Assembly (NCBI GenBank): GCA_903824725.1
Contig: CAIJXU010000064.1
Coordinates: 62,001-126,000 of the forward strand
Reading direction: 5' to 3'
Origin: an uncultured Bacteroidota bacterium
GTDB lineage: Bacteria; Bacteroidota; Bacteroidia; Chitinophagales; Chitinophagaceae
Length of the DNA stretch: 64,000 bases
The position numbers and the translations under genes are program-made. Each line of letters begins with the position of its first letter. Positions within the stretch are counted from its first letter, which is position 1. This document shows, in pieces, positions 17,419 through 26,295 of this stretch. Below the pieces are notes generated by a model. That model was given only the letters and a program-made list of their open reading frames with translations. It searched no databases and was not told the DNA's origin.

Positions 17419-18765
17419 TTAACGAAGCACCATTTGTCTGTCAGCGTCTAATCTTAATAAAACAAATATCAAAACGGTAAACGTAAGTAAAGAAGATCCG
17501 CCGTAACTAATTAAAGGCAAGGGAATACCCACCACTGGAAATAAACCAATGGTCATACAAATATTGACTGCAATATGGAAAAAGAAAATACCGACTACGC
17601 TATACGCGTATACCCTTGAAAAAGTACTCCTTTGCCTTTCAGCAATTCTAATGAGTCGAAAAAGAAAAAATAAATACAAAATTAAAAAAGTAAAAGTGCC
17701 TACAAAGCCAAATGCTTCACCTAGTGATGTAAAGATAAAATCGGTGTGCTGTGCCGGTACATATTTCCCCCTAGTTTGAGTACCTTTTAAAAATCCTCTT
17801 CCCCAAAAACCACCAGATCCTATGGCAATTTTACTTTGCTTTACATTGTAATCATCTGGTTTTTTAGCCGATTTTTTATTAACAGATAATTTGGCTGATT
17901 TTACATTTTTACTACAATCGTATTCCTTACCCATCATGCTATATATACGTGTGCTTTGATAGCATTCGAACACATTATTAAAAATATAGGGAACAGTGTA
18001 TCTAATGGTACCAAAACAAATACCCCAAATTGCAATAATGACCAATATGGCTTTTTTATTTCGTTTAAATTTTTTGATTAGATTTAAAATAAACAATCCA
18101 GCAATCACTGTAATGATGATAGAGAGTAGTGTAGGATCTAATAAAAGTGTCGCAATTACTAAAATAGCGAATGAAAGTAAAAAAACTAAAATAAGTGGAG
18201 GAAGTCCCTCACGATACATTGCAAAAATGAAAGCGCTATACACCAATGCCAAGCCTAGTTCGTGCTGCATGACAGAAAGTATGGCTGGTAGTATAATCAT
18301 GATACCCGCAATCAAATGCGATTTTAATTTAGAAAAATCGGTTTCAGGCTTTGAAATAAATTTAGCTAAGATCAATGCTGTAAATATTTTACATAATTCG
18401 GCAGGCTGTAAATTAAAACCTCCTGCAATAGGAATCCAACTTTTTGAACCATTGATATTTTTACCCAATACAAAAGTAGCCAGCATTAATAGGATACCCA
18501 GCACATATAAAATATTAGCAAAGGCAGTAAAAACCTTACTATCCATTAGTAAAATAAAAATGGCAATAAGCGCACAAAACAATGCAAAGTAAATCTGTTT
18601 ACTATAATTAGTCTTAGCAGTTAAAAAGGAATTGCTCCAATTGAGATTAGGGTTGTATTCGACCATGAAAATGCATAAAATACCAATGGCCACCATAATC
18701 ATATATAACAGGATGACTGCAAAATCCGTTCCTTTTGAAAAGTTATTGTTATTATAGTTTGACAT
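17419..18765 (-). CDS. rodA: rod-shape SEDS glycosyltransferase RodA
   Basis: Polytopic SEDS-family peptidoglycan polymerase that pairs with PBP2 in the elongasome. 448 residues with about ten TM helices. Family signatures are NINGSKSWIPIAGGFNLQPAEL, QSKIAIGSGGFWGRG and the HTDFIFTSLGEAFGF segment, followed by the C-terminal GIPLPLISYGGSS. A charged loop (about 285-315) between mid-protein helices enlarges the protein relative to E. coli RodA (370). The start overlaps the end of mrdA by 14 bases, indicating translational coupling with its partner transpeptidase. Confidence 0.95.
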   Translation of the reverse strand: MSNYNNNNFSKGTDFAVILLYMIMVAIGILCIFMVEYNPNLNWSNSFLTAKTNYSKQIYFALFCALIAIFILLMDSKVFTAFANILYVLGILLMLATFVLGKNINGSKSWIPIAGGFNLQPAELCKIFTALILAKFISKPETDFSKLKSHLIAGIMIILPAILSVMQHELGLALVYSAFIFAMYREGLPPLILVFLLSFAILVIATLLLDPTLLSIIITVIAGLFILNLIKKFKRNKKAILVIIAIWGICFGTIRYTVPYIFNNVFECYQSTRIYSMMGKEYDCSKNVKSAKLSVNKKSAKKPDDYNVKQSKIAIGSGGFWGRGFLKGTQTRGKYVPAQHTDFIFTSLGEAFGFVGTFTFLILYLFFLFRLIRIAERQRSTFSRVYAYSVVGIFFFHIAVNICMTIGLFPVVGIPLPLISYGGSSLLTFTVLIFVLLRLDADRQMVLR

Positions 18766-20878
18766 TTTTCTTTGCTGTCGCTTTTTTCTTTTTGTTAAGT
18801 GGATCTATTGCGCTGTCTTTATTTTTTCTAGAGGGAGGAATCGGTTTAGTAGGCGGTATCGCTTTGGGAAGGCTGTCCATTTTTTTAGCGGTATCCATGA
18901 TTTTTTTCACAGGAGCAATTTCGGATAACATTTCCATGTCCCATGCATCTGCAATTGCGTCATTACTATATTCTATGGCAGTAAGCATTTCTGTTTTATT
19001 GTTTCGAACATACCAGCTTTTGATGGCAGCAGGCATTAGATCAACATTCGATAAATTTTCAGCTTTTATTTTACTTTCCTTTGTTAAAGTATCATTTAAA
19101 TATTTTTCCATCATAAGACCAGCAATAGGGCCTGCCCATGTGGCGCCAAAGCCCGCATTTTCTACTACTACTGCAACTGCAATCGTTGGGTTTTCTTTTG
19201 GAGCAAAACATACAAATAAGGAATGGTTTTTACCATGAGGATTTTGCGCTGTTCCTGTTTTTGCGCAAAATTCATGTCCAGGCACTTTGATCATAGAAGC
19301 GGTTCCCATCACAGTGACATCATGCATGCCTTCTTTTATAATTTCAAAATATTGCTTTGCTATTTTAGTGACTTCATTTTTTATTTTATATTTTTCAAGC
19401 ATGGCATTATCTTCCTCATCCTGGTTTTCAATGCTGTCTACAAAATGGGGGGTGTAATAAAATCCATCATTGGCTAAAAATGCCATTGCATTTGCTAGTT
19501 GAAGAGGAGTTGCTGTCATACGATCTTGTCCTATTCCTAAAGTTAACATATAACAACTGTTCCAATATTTAGCGCCCCCAAAGTCACGATTGTATTGTGC
19601 TGTATCTGGAATGCTTGCTCTGTTTTCACTTGGTAAATCTATTCCTAGTTTTCTTCCTAATCCAAATGCATTCACATATTCTTTCCATTTTAAGTATCCC
19701 ACTTTTGCATTATGGTATTCGGGATTATCAATGGCCATCCTAAAAATTTGTAAAAAATAGGAGTTACATGAATTGGCTAATGCTAATTGTAATGTAGATG
19801 CGTGACCTGGATTATGGTGTTCACATTTTCTAGGATCACCACATGCCCCATAAGTACCTCGGCAATTATATCCATAAGAGGGTGTAATTAAACCTTCATC
19901 TAATGCAATCAAGGCTCCCAAAGGTTTAAAGGTAGACCCTGGAGGATATTGACCTTTAATGGCACGATTGTAAATAGGTCGTGCAGTGTCTAATAATAAT
20001 CTTCCAATGGTTTTTCGACGCTGATTGCCCGTAAGTAAATTGGGATTATAGCCAGGGCTTGAAGCCATGGCAATGATCCCACCTGTTTTAGGGTTAATGG
20101 CGACCGCACTTCCAATTTTATGCTGCAATAATTTTTCGGCTAATTGCTGTACTTCAACATCCATGCTGGTGAATATATTTCGACCTGCAATAGCTACTGT
20201 ATCATATATTCCTTTTTCAAAAGCGCCTTGAATTTTTCCTTTGTTGTCTCTCAAAAATCGATTGACCCCTCTTTGCCCCATTAATATAGGTTCATAAAAT
20301 CTTTCAAGTCCTGTCATACCTGCATAATCACCCATTTCGTATCCGTCTTGTTCATGTTTTTGTAAAAAATTCACATCCACTTCGGCGACATAGCCTAATA
20401 CATGCGCAGCAGTATTATAGGGGTAGGATCTAATACTTCGTTCAGACAAAGTAAAACCAGGAAAGCGATATAAGTTCTCATTTAATTGAGCGTATACTTC
20501 GGCCGATAAAAATGCTTCAAATGTACTTGCTTTGACTCTTGTATTTTTTATGATGGCCTCAATCATTCTTTTTCCAAACTCAACTTTGTCAATTTTTAAT
20601 ATTTCACAAAGCATGGCCGTGTCTACTTCTTTCGCTTCATTGGGAATGACCACTAAATCATAGCTAATGGTATTTTCAAGTAATGCTTTTTTCTTTCGAT
20701 CATATATAATACCACGATCTGGGTAAATAATTTTTCGGTATACCGCATTGTTGTCAGCTGCTAATCGATACTTGTTTGAAAATATCTGTAAACTAATTAA
20801 CTGCCCAATGATCAAAGTGAAAATAATACCAATGATAATTTGAATGATACCACCTCGGTTTTGATTATATACAGACAT
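18752..20878 (-). CDS. mrdA: penicillin-binding protein 2 (class B transpeptidase)
   Basis: Cross-links peptidoglycan during lateral growth with RodA. The 708-residue protein has one N-terminal TM helix (about 11-32), a pedestal domain and a transpeptidase domain. Active-site motifs are Ser315-TFK318, SCN (370-372) and KTGT (540-543). Beyond the catalytic domain lies a C-terminal tail of about 80 residues rich in Lys, Pro and Ala (AIPPTKPIPPSRKNKDSA onwards), absent from E. coli PBP2 as I know it. It begins three bases after mreD and overlaps rodA by 14 bases. Confidence 0.95.
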   Translation of the reverse strand: MSVYNQNRGGIIQIIIGIIFTLIIGQLISLQIFSNKYRLAADNNAVYRKIIYPDRGIIYDRKKKALLENTISYDLVVIPNEAKEVDTAMLCEILKIDKVEFGKRMIEAIIKNTRVKASTFEAFLSAEVYAQLNENLYRFPGFTLSERSIRSYPYNTAAHVLGYVAEVDVNFLQKHEQDGYEMGDYAGMTGLERFYEPILMGQRGVNRFLRDNKGKIQGAFEKGIYDTVAIAGRNIFTSMDVEVQQLAEKLLQHKIGSAVAINPKTGGIIAMASSPGYNPNLLTGNQRRKTIGRLLLDTARPIYNRAIKGQYPPGSTFKPLGALIALDEGLITPSYGYNCRGTYGACGDPRKCEHHNPGHASTLQLALANSCNSYFLQIFRMAIDNPEYHNAKVGYLKWKEYVNAFGLGRKLGIDLPSENRASIPDTAQYNRDFGGAKYWNSCYMLTLGIGQDRMTATPLQLANAMAFLANDGFYYTPHFVDSIENQDEEDNAMLEKYKIKNEVTKIAKQYFEIIKEGMHDVTVMGTASMIKVPGHEFCAKTGTAQNPHGKNHSLFVCFAPKENPTIAVAVVVENAGFGATWAGPIAGLMMEKYLNDTLTKESKIKAENLSNVDLMPAAIKSWYVRNNKTEMLTAIEYSNDAIADAWDMEMLSEIAPVKKIMDTAKKMDSLPKAIPPTKPIPPSRKNKDSAIDPLNKKKKATAKKNVKL

Positions 20879-20881
20879 GGA

Positions 20882-21403
20882 TTATCTTTTTAGCTTTCTA
20901 CGGTTCATGATAAGTTCCACTAAAAAGATTAAAAGGACGCTCATGGTTGTAGTGGCAATGACTTTACCTAAGAAATAAGTAAAGCTTCCAAATTCTAACC
21001 ACTCTAGTAATACCAAGTAAAAATGATGTATAAAAGTTAAAGCAAAAACATAGAACAAATAAGGTCCCCATCCCATGGTTCCAACACTAGGCTCTTTATG
21101 CACTTCCTCTGAAGCTTCCTGAGCTAATAGTAAATTTAAAATACTAGGTCGAATATAAGCCATGAGTCCACAGGCGGCTGCATGAAGCCCAGGCGTATTA
21201 GAAAACAAGTCTAAAATAAATCCAAGTATAAATCCTAATATAGTTATGGACAATCGATTGATTCCAAAAGGCAACCATAAAATAAATAAGAAATATAAAT
21301 AGGGGGTAATGAACTGGTGTACGGGGGGCACTTCCTTTAAGATAACTACTTGAATCAGCAGAAATAAAATGAACCGAATGCTATTTTTAATAAAACTATT
21401 CAT
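20882..21403 (-). CDS. mreD: rod shape-determining protein MreD
   Basis: 173-residue integral membrane protein with five to six hydrophobic segments. It is the most variable component of the MreBCD elongasome. The assignment rests on its position, overlapping the mreC stop by eight bases and directly preceding mrdA, together with the MreD-like pattern (FLGFILDLFSNTPGLHAAACGLMAYIRP split over two helices). The conserved GLHA segment around residue 75 is typical. Confidence 0.9.
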   Translation of the reverse strand: MNSFIKNSIRFILFLLIQVVILKEVPPVHQFITPYLYFLFILWLPFGINRLSITILGFILGFILDLFSNTPGLHAAACGLMAYIRPSILNLLLAQEASEEVHKEPSVGTMGWGPYLFYVFALTFIHHFYLVLLEWLEFGSFTYFLGKVIATTTMSVLLIFLVELIMNRRKLKR

Positions 21404-22250
21404 TTGGCGTTTTATTTTTTTCTAAGTTAAATTGCTCATTCATTCTTCTATTCTCCACTAAATAGATAAATTCTAAATTGTAAAAATTGGTAGCTGATTT
21501 TAATTCTAAAGTTAAAAAATTACTAGAGGGGTCTAAAATCACTTTGGTCACACGTCCAATCATCAACTGTGCAGGAAAGCTAGCTGAATAAGGACTCGTT
21601 AAAACAGAATCACCCATTTTTGGAGCCGCACTTTTGGAAATATTTTTTAAGGTGAGTATGTCAGGATCACTTCCATCCCATTCAACGGTACCCGCAACCT
21701 TATCTCTTTTTAACATCGCACTTACTTTACTGTTTCGGTGTAACAGACTCATTATTTTACTATAACGATCACCTACTTCTATAACAATACCCACAATACT
21801 TCCGTCGGGGCTAATGGCTGCCATATCTTTTTTAACACCTTGCAATGCACCGCGCTCAATAGTGATGTAATTTTTTTGAAGTGTAAATGTATTACCCACC
21901 ACTTTGGCGGGGTAGTAATAAAACTTTCTAATTTTTTCAAGACTGTCTTTTCGTAAAACCAGAGTACCTAATTTTTTGCTGGTATCAAAGGGAATAAAAT
22001 TTTGCGCTAATTGATTTCTCAACATCGCATTTTCGGCACTTAACTTTGCATTGGTAGTTTTTAAGCTAAAAAAGTAGGATGCATTATTGTATCGCGTATT
22101 GATATCTCCAATAAACTGATTGGCCATACCTCCAAAAAAAGTTTGATGTGACTTGCTGTAAGACGACAGCATCACTAATGACACAATTTGTAGTATCAAA
22201 AAACTAAAGAAAGTAAAATTTTGTCTTATGAACCCAATGATATTCTTCAA
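21396..22250 (-). CDS. mreC: rod shape-determining protein MreC
   Basis: 284-residue bitopic protein: a short cytoplasmic N-terminus, a TM helix (about 11-30), a coiled coil (about 60-85, LSAENAMLRNQL) and the periplasmic beta-domain. The conserved core is GVKKDMAAISPDGSIVGIV (split by the family's Gly-Val pattern), followed by RHNSKVSAMLKR-like and LMIGRV segments. It bridges MreB filaments to periplasmic synthases. It lies 38 bases after mreB and overlaps mreD by eight bases. Confidence 0.94.
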   Translation of the reverse strand: MKNIIGFIRQNFTFFSFLILQIVSLVMLSSYSKSHQTFFGGMANQFIGDINTRYNNASYFFSLKTTNAKLSAENAMLRNQLAQNFIPFDTSKKLGTLVLRKDSLEKIRKFYYYPAKVVGNTFTLQKNYITIERGALQGVKKDMAAISPDGSIVGIVIEVGDRYSKIMSLLHRNSKVSAMLKRDKVAGTVEWDGSDPDILTLKNISKSAAPKMGDSVLTSPYSASFPAQLMIGRVTKVILDPSSNFLTLELKSATNFYNLEFIYLVENRRMNEQFNLEKNKTPNE

Positions 22251-22288
22251 TGGTGATCGCCTTTAAACATATTGATTAAATAAATCTC

Positions 22289-23314
22289 TTATCTCATGAT
22301 GAATGGGAAACGTTGATAATTTTTCAACGCAATACCTGTTCCGCGAACAACACTTTTAAGTGGATCCTCTGCAATGTGAACAGGTAATTTGATTTTAGAA
22401 CTCAAACGCTTATCTAATCCACGTAACAATGCACCTCCACCTGTCAAGTATAATCCACGACGATAAATATCTGCAGCTAATTCAGGTGGCGTTGTTTCTA
22501 ATGCCTTTAAAATAGCTTCTTCAATTTTAAATATGCTTTTATCCAAAGCTTCTGCTACTTCTTGATAAGTCACCATGATTTGTTTTGGAATACCTGTTAC
22601 CAAGTCGCGACCGTTGACTGGCATATCATCTGGAGGATTGTCTAAATCCTTTAAAGCAGCACCCACATGAATTTTAATTTGTTCTGCAGTTCGCTCACCA
22701 ATTAATAAACTATGATAACGTCTTAATGATTCCATAATATCTGCAGTAAATTCATCCCCTGCAATACGTATACTTTGATCACAAACAATTCCTGCCAATG
22801 CAATCACAGTAATACCCGTTGTACCACCTCCAATATCAATAATCATATTCCCAACTGGCTCTTCCACATCAATTCCAATTCCTAATGCAGCGGCCATGGG
22901 TTCATGAATCATATATACTTCTTTTGCACCTGCTTGTTCTGCACTATCGCGTACCGCACGTTTTTCAACTTCAGTGATAGAGGAAGGAATACAAATAACC
23001 ATTCTCCAACTTGGAGGAAATAAAGGCTTCTTAGGATAAATCATTTTCATCAACTCACGTATCATTAATTCAGCAGCATTAAAGTCGGCAATAACACCAT
23101 CTTTTAATGGACGAACTGTTTTGATACTTTCATGCGTTTTTTCATGCATTAACAATGCTTTTTTACCAACGCCTAAAACTTCCTTCATATTATTTCTATT
23201 CAAAGCAATAATAGAAGGTTCATTTACGACAACTTCGTCATTGTGAATGATGAGGGTGTTTGCGGTACCTAAGTCCATCGCAATTTCCTGTGTAAAAAAG
23301 TTAAATAATCCCAT
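22289..23314 (-). CDS. mreB: actin-like cell-shape protein MreB
   Basis: Cytoskeletal ATPase that organises lateral wall synthesis. 341 residues with an amphipathic N-terminus (MGLFNFF) and the actin-fold nucleotide motifs: phosphate 1 MDLGTANT (about 13-20), connect 1, phosphate 2 IDIGGGTTGI (about 160) and the adenosine motif LTGGGALLRGL (about 290). It heads the mreB-mreC-mreD-mrdA-rodA run, so rod shape or at least directed lateral growth is expected. A full promoter with both -33 and -7 elements lies directly upstream. Confidence 0.98.
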   Translation of the reverse strand: MGLFNFFTQEIAMDLGTANTLIIHNDEVVVNEPSIIALNRNNMKEVLGVGKKALLMHEKTHESIKTVRPLKDGVIADFNAAELMIRELMKMIYPKKPLFPPSWRMVICIPSSITEVEKRAVRDSAEQAGAKEVYMIHEPMAAALGIGIDVEEPVGNMIIDIGGGTTGITVIALAGIVCDQSIRIAGDEFTADIMESLRRYHSLLIGERTAEQIKIHVGAALKDLDNPPDDMPVNGRDLVTGIPKQIMVTYQEVAEALDKSIFKIEEAILKALETTPPELAADIYRRGLYLTGGGALLRGLDKRLSSKIKLPVHIAEDPLKSVVRGTGIALKNYQRFPFIMR

Positions 23315-23351
23315 TGTAAATCGTTAATTGTAATATTCAAGTTGAATGTAG

Positions 23352-23382
23352 CAAAATTCAACTAAAATTATCGAAATACAAA
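23352..23382 (-). promoter_or_regulatory. Bacteroidota-type promoter of the mreB operon
   Basis: On the minus strand TTTG (at 23379-23382) is followed after exactly 19 bases by GAATTTTG (at 23352-23359). This matches the Bacteroidota arrangement TTTG-N19-TAnnTTTG with one mismatch in the -7 box. It lies in the 109-base gap between purD and mreB, leaving a leader of roughly 30 bases, and suggests that the shape operon is transcribed independently of purD. Confidence 0.55.
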
Positions 23383-23423
23383 GCTTTTTATAAATGATTC
23401 AAAAAAGATTTTTCTAAAACAAC

Positions 23424-24707
23424 TTAGGAAAATTCAAACCCAATATCGTTTCTGAAATACATGCCATTAAAATGGATCAAGGATAAACCATTTTTTGCTT
23501 TCAAAACGGCTTCTTGTAAATGGCTTCCTTGTGCAGTGACTGCTAAAACTCGACCACCATTGGTGACGATCTCATTATCTTGAAAGCGAGTGCCAGCTTG
23601 AAATACATCAATGTCTGGTAAGGCTTGAGCTTGATCTATTCCGGAGATTACGAAATTATTTTTATAGGATCCAGGGTAACCACCACTGACTGCCATGACG
23701 GTTGCAAAATGGGCGGTATGGTATTCAATATTAACATCTTCTAAAGTGCCATTATCTGCTGCTGCTAATAAACTCACTAAATCGGTTTGTAATCTAGGTA
23801 GAATTACTTCGGTTTCAGGGTCTCCTAAACGGCAATTGTATTCAATAACAAAGGGCTCACCCCCTTGATTCATAAGGCCAAAAAATACAAAACCTTTGTA
23901 CTCCATTCCTTCCTTGTGTATCCCATTAATAGTGGGTTTTATGATACGGTCCTCTACTTTTTTCATAAATACTTCATCCATAAAAGGAACAGGACTCACG
24001 CATCCCATTCCACCGGTATTAAGCCCTGTATCGCCTTCTCCTATTCGTTTGTAGTCCTTTGCGTGTCCTATAATTTGGTAATGCTTCCCATCGGTAAGGG
24101 CAAAAACACTCACTTCAATCCCTGTTAAAAAAGCTTCAATGACCACCTTAGTGCTGGCTTCACCAAATTGCTTATTTAGGATCATTTCAGCAAAACTGTC
24201 TAAAGCCTCACTGTGCGTTAATGCAATAATGACGCCCTTTCCAGCCGCCAATCCATCGGCTTTTAATACAATGGGTAATGGATGTTGGGCAATGTATTGT
24301 TTTCCTTGTTCATAATTTTCAAGGGTAAATTCAGCATAGCTAGCGGTGGGAATTTGATGCCTTTGCATAAAGTGTTTGCTAAATGCTTTGCTTCCTTCTA
24401 ATTGGGCGGCTTGGGTACTAGGTCCAATCACATTGATGTGCGCCGTTAAGGGATCCATACTAAAAAAGTCATAAATACCCTTAACTAATGGATCTTCGGG
24501 CCCCACGACAATCATATCAATAACATGTTCAATGGCAGCTTGTTTTAAGGCCTCAAAATCAGTGATGGCAATTTGCAAATTGGTGCCAAACATAGCAGTG
24601 CCGGGGTTTCCAGGAGCAATATATAATTGATCACATTGATGACTTTTAGCCATTTTCCAAGCCAAAGCATGCTCTCTTCCGCCCGCACCTATTAATAAAA
24701 TATTCAT
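23424..24707 (-). CDS. purD: phosphoribosylamine-glycine ligase
   Basis: ATP-grasp enzyme of purine synthesis, joining phosphoribosylamine and glycine to give GAR. 427 residues, the usual length. Features: N-terminal NILLIGAGGREHALAWK, VVGPEDPL, ATP-grasp segments LKADGLAAGKGV (about 160) and GLNTGGMGCVSP (about 225), and the metal-binding FVIEYNCRLGDPETE (about 285). It stands alone among non-purine genes, upstream of mreB on the same strand and divergent from the peptide transporter. Confidence 0.98.
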   Translation of the reverse strand: MNILLIGAGGREHALAWKMAKSHQCDQLYIAPGNPGTAMFGTNLQIAITDFEALKQAAIEHVIDMIVVGPEDPLVKGIYDFFSMDPLTAHINVIGPSTQAAQLEGSKAFSKHFMQRHQIPTASYAEFTLENYEQGKQYIAQHPLPIVLKADGLAAGKGVIIALTHSEALDSFAEMILNKQFGEASTKVVIEAFLTGIEVSVFALTDGKHYQIIGHAKDYKRIGEGDTGLNTGGMGCVSPVPFMDEVFMKKVEDRIIKPTINGIHKEGMEYKGFVFFGLMNQGGEPFVIEYNCRLGDPETEVILPRLQTDLVSLLAAADNGTLEDVNIEYHTAHFATVMAVSGGYPGSYKNNFVISGIDQAQALPDIDVFQAGTRFQDNEIVTNGGRVLAVTAQGSHLQEAVLKAKNGLSLIHFNGMYFRNDIGFEFS

Positions 24708-24787
24708 ATTTAGATTGATTGCCCCACGAAAGTAAAATTTATTGAAGGGATTTTATTAATTTGAGGCAATTAAATAACAAATTGATT

Positions 24788-26284
24788 ATGTCTTCAGCTA
24801 CATCAAAACACCCAAAAGGTCTCTATGTCTTGTTTGCCACTGAAATGTGGGAGCGTTTTAACTACTATGGAATGCGGGCTATCTTGGTATTATTTTTAAC
24901 CAAGGCCCTCCTTTTTGATAAAGTTTTTGCATCTCAAGTATATGGCAGTTATACAGGATTGATCTATTTAACCCCTTTGTTAGGTGGGTATATTGCAGAT
25001 CGCTTTTGGGGGAATAATCGTTCCATTATTGCTGGGGGTTTGGTGATGGCGATTGGTGAATTTGTATTGTTTTTTTGCGGCCATTTTTATGAAAATGCTG
25101 CCATCGCCACTCCATTATTTTATACTGGTTTGGGTTGTATGATTGCGGGTAATGGTTTTTTCAAACCCAATATTTCTAGTATGGTGGGGCAATTGTATGC
25201 AAAAGGAGATAAGCGAATTGATTCGGCCTATACGATTTTTTATATGGGGATTAATACAGGGGGTGCTTTAGGTCCTTTTGTTTGCGGCTTAGTAGGGGAT
25301 ACAGGAAAATCGGGTGATTTTAAATGGGCTTTTTTTGCAGGAGGTGTTGCCATGTTAATTAGTGTAGTTACGCAAATGATGTTTCAAAAAAAATATTTGA
25401 AAGATCCAGAAGGCAATGCATTGGGAGAAGCGCCAGCGAATGCTCCTAAATGGTTTCAAAAAATTCCAGTGATGGTTGGATTTTTATTTTTATTATCCAT
25501 GGTCACTATTGCATTGGTTTATATTGATGTTAAAGTAGTGAGCTATTTGTTTTATTTATTACTTGGATGTATTAGTTTAATTGCATTTATTGTTTTTTCA
25601 GATACCACTTTAAATTCCATAGAGAAACAAAAAATCTTAGTCATTTTTGTGGTCTCCTTTTTTGTTATCTTTTTTTGGAGTGCTTTTGAACAAGCGGGTG
25701 CCAGCTTAACTTTTTTTGCTGAAGAACAAACCAATCGAAATGTGGGTTGGTTTACGGTGCCTTCCAGTTTTTTCCAATCTTTGAACTCCATTTTTGTAGT
25801 GAGTTTTGCACCCGTATTTGCTTGGTTGTGGGTGAAATTAGGAAAGCATGAACCTTCTTCTCCTTATAAAATGGCCGCAGGTTTAATGTTATTAGCGCTA
25901 GGTTATTTCTGGATTGCAACAGGTGTAAATGGAGTAGGAACTGGCGTTAAAGTAAGTATGATTTGGTTAATAGGAATGTACATGATGCACACTTTTGGTG
26001 AATTGTGTTTATCGCCTATTGGCTTATCCTTAGTCAATAAATTAGCCCCATTAAAATTCGGATCTTTATTAATGGCAGTATGGTTTACAGCCAATGCTTT
26101 TGCGAATAAACTAGCGGGCGTGTTTAGCGCTTTGTATCCGGAGAATGGCAAAGTCACTTCCTTTGTTGGTTATCAAATTACCAACTTGCATGACTTTTTT
26201 ATGTTCTTCGTTGCTATGGCCGGAATCGCATCTGTGATTTTATTTATACTCTCAAGTAAGCTGAAGAATTTAATGGAGCAGTAA
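24788..26284 (+). CDS. POT-family proton-coupled di/tripeptide transporter
   Basis: 498-residue MFS protein of the POT/PTR2 family. The start is the ATG at 24788 (an in-frame TTG exists at 24761). The proton-coupling signature ExxERFxYY appears as EMWERFNYYG near residue 18, followed by GGYIADRFWGN (about 65) and the second POT motif FYMGINTGGALGP (about 155). About 12-14 TM helices. Peptide uptake fits with a secreted dipeptidase elsewhere in the window. Convergent with acs. Confidence 0.94.
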   Translation: MSSATSKHPKGLYVLFATEMWERFNYYGMRAILVLFLTKALLFDKVFASQVYGSYTGLIYLTPLLGGYIADRFWGNNRSIIAGGLVMAIGEFVLFFCGHFYENAAIATPLFYTGLGCMIAGNGFFKPNISSMVGQLYAKGDKRIDSAYTIFYMGINTGGALGPFVCGLVGDTGKSGDFKWAFFAGGVAMLISVVTQMMFQKKYLKDPEGNALGEAPANAPKWFQKIPVMVGFLFLLSMVTIALVYIDVKVVSYLFYLLLGCISLIAFIVFSDTTLNSIEKQKILVIFVVSFFVIFFWSAFEQAGASLTFFAEEQTNRNVGWFTVPSSFFQSLNSIFVVSFAPVFAWLWVKLGKHEPSSPYKMAAGLMLLALGYFWIATGVNGVGTGVKVSMIWLIGMYMMHTFGELCLSPIGLSLVNKLAPLKFGSLLMAVWFTANAFANKLAGVFSALYPENGKVTSFVGYQITNLHDFFMFFVAMAGIASVILFILSSKLKNLMEQ

Positions 26285-26295
26285 ATTCTAAGTAA

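Noticed and set aside
17996-18592. 198-codon open frame antisense to rodA
   Set aside because: Lies wholly inside the well-supported rodA frame. Its translation is a low-information mirror of hydrophobic codons with no family character.
18735-19238. 167-codon open frame antisense to mrdA and the rodA start
   Set aside because: Covers the Lys/Pro-rich tail and transpeptidase end of PBP2 on the other strand. No start signal or recognisable domain.
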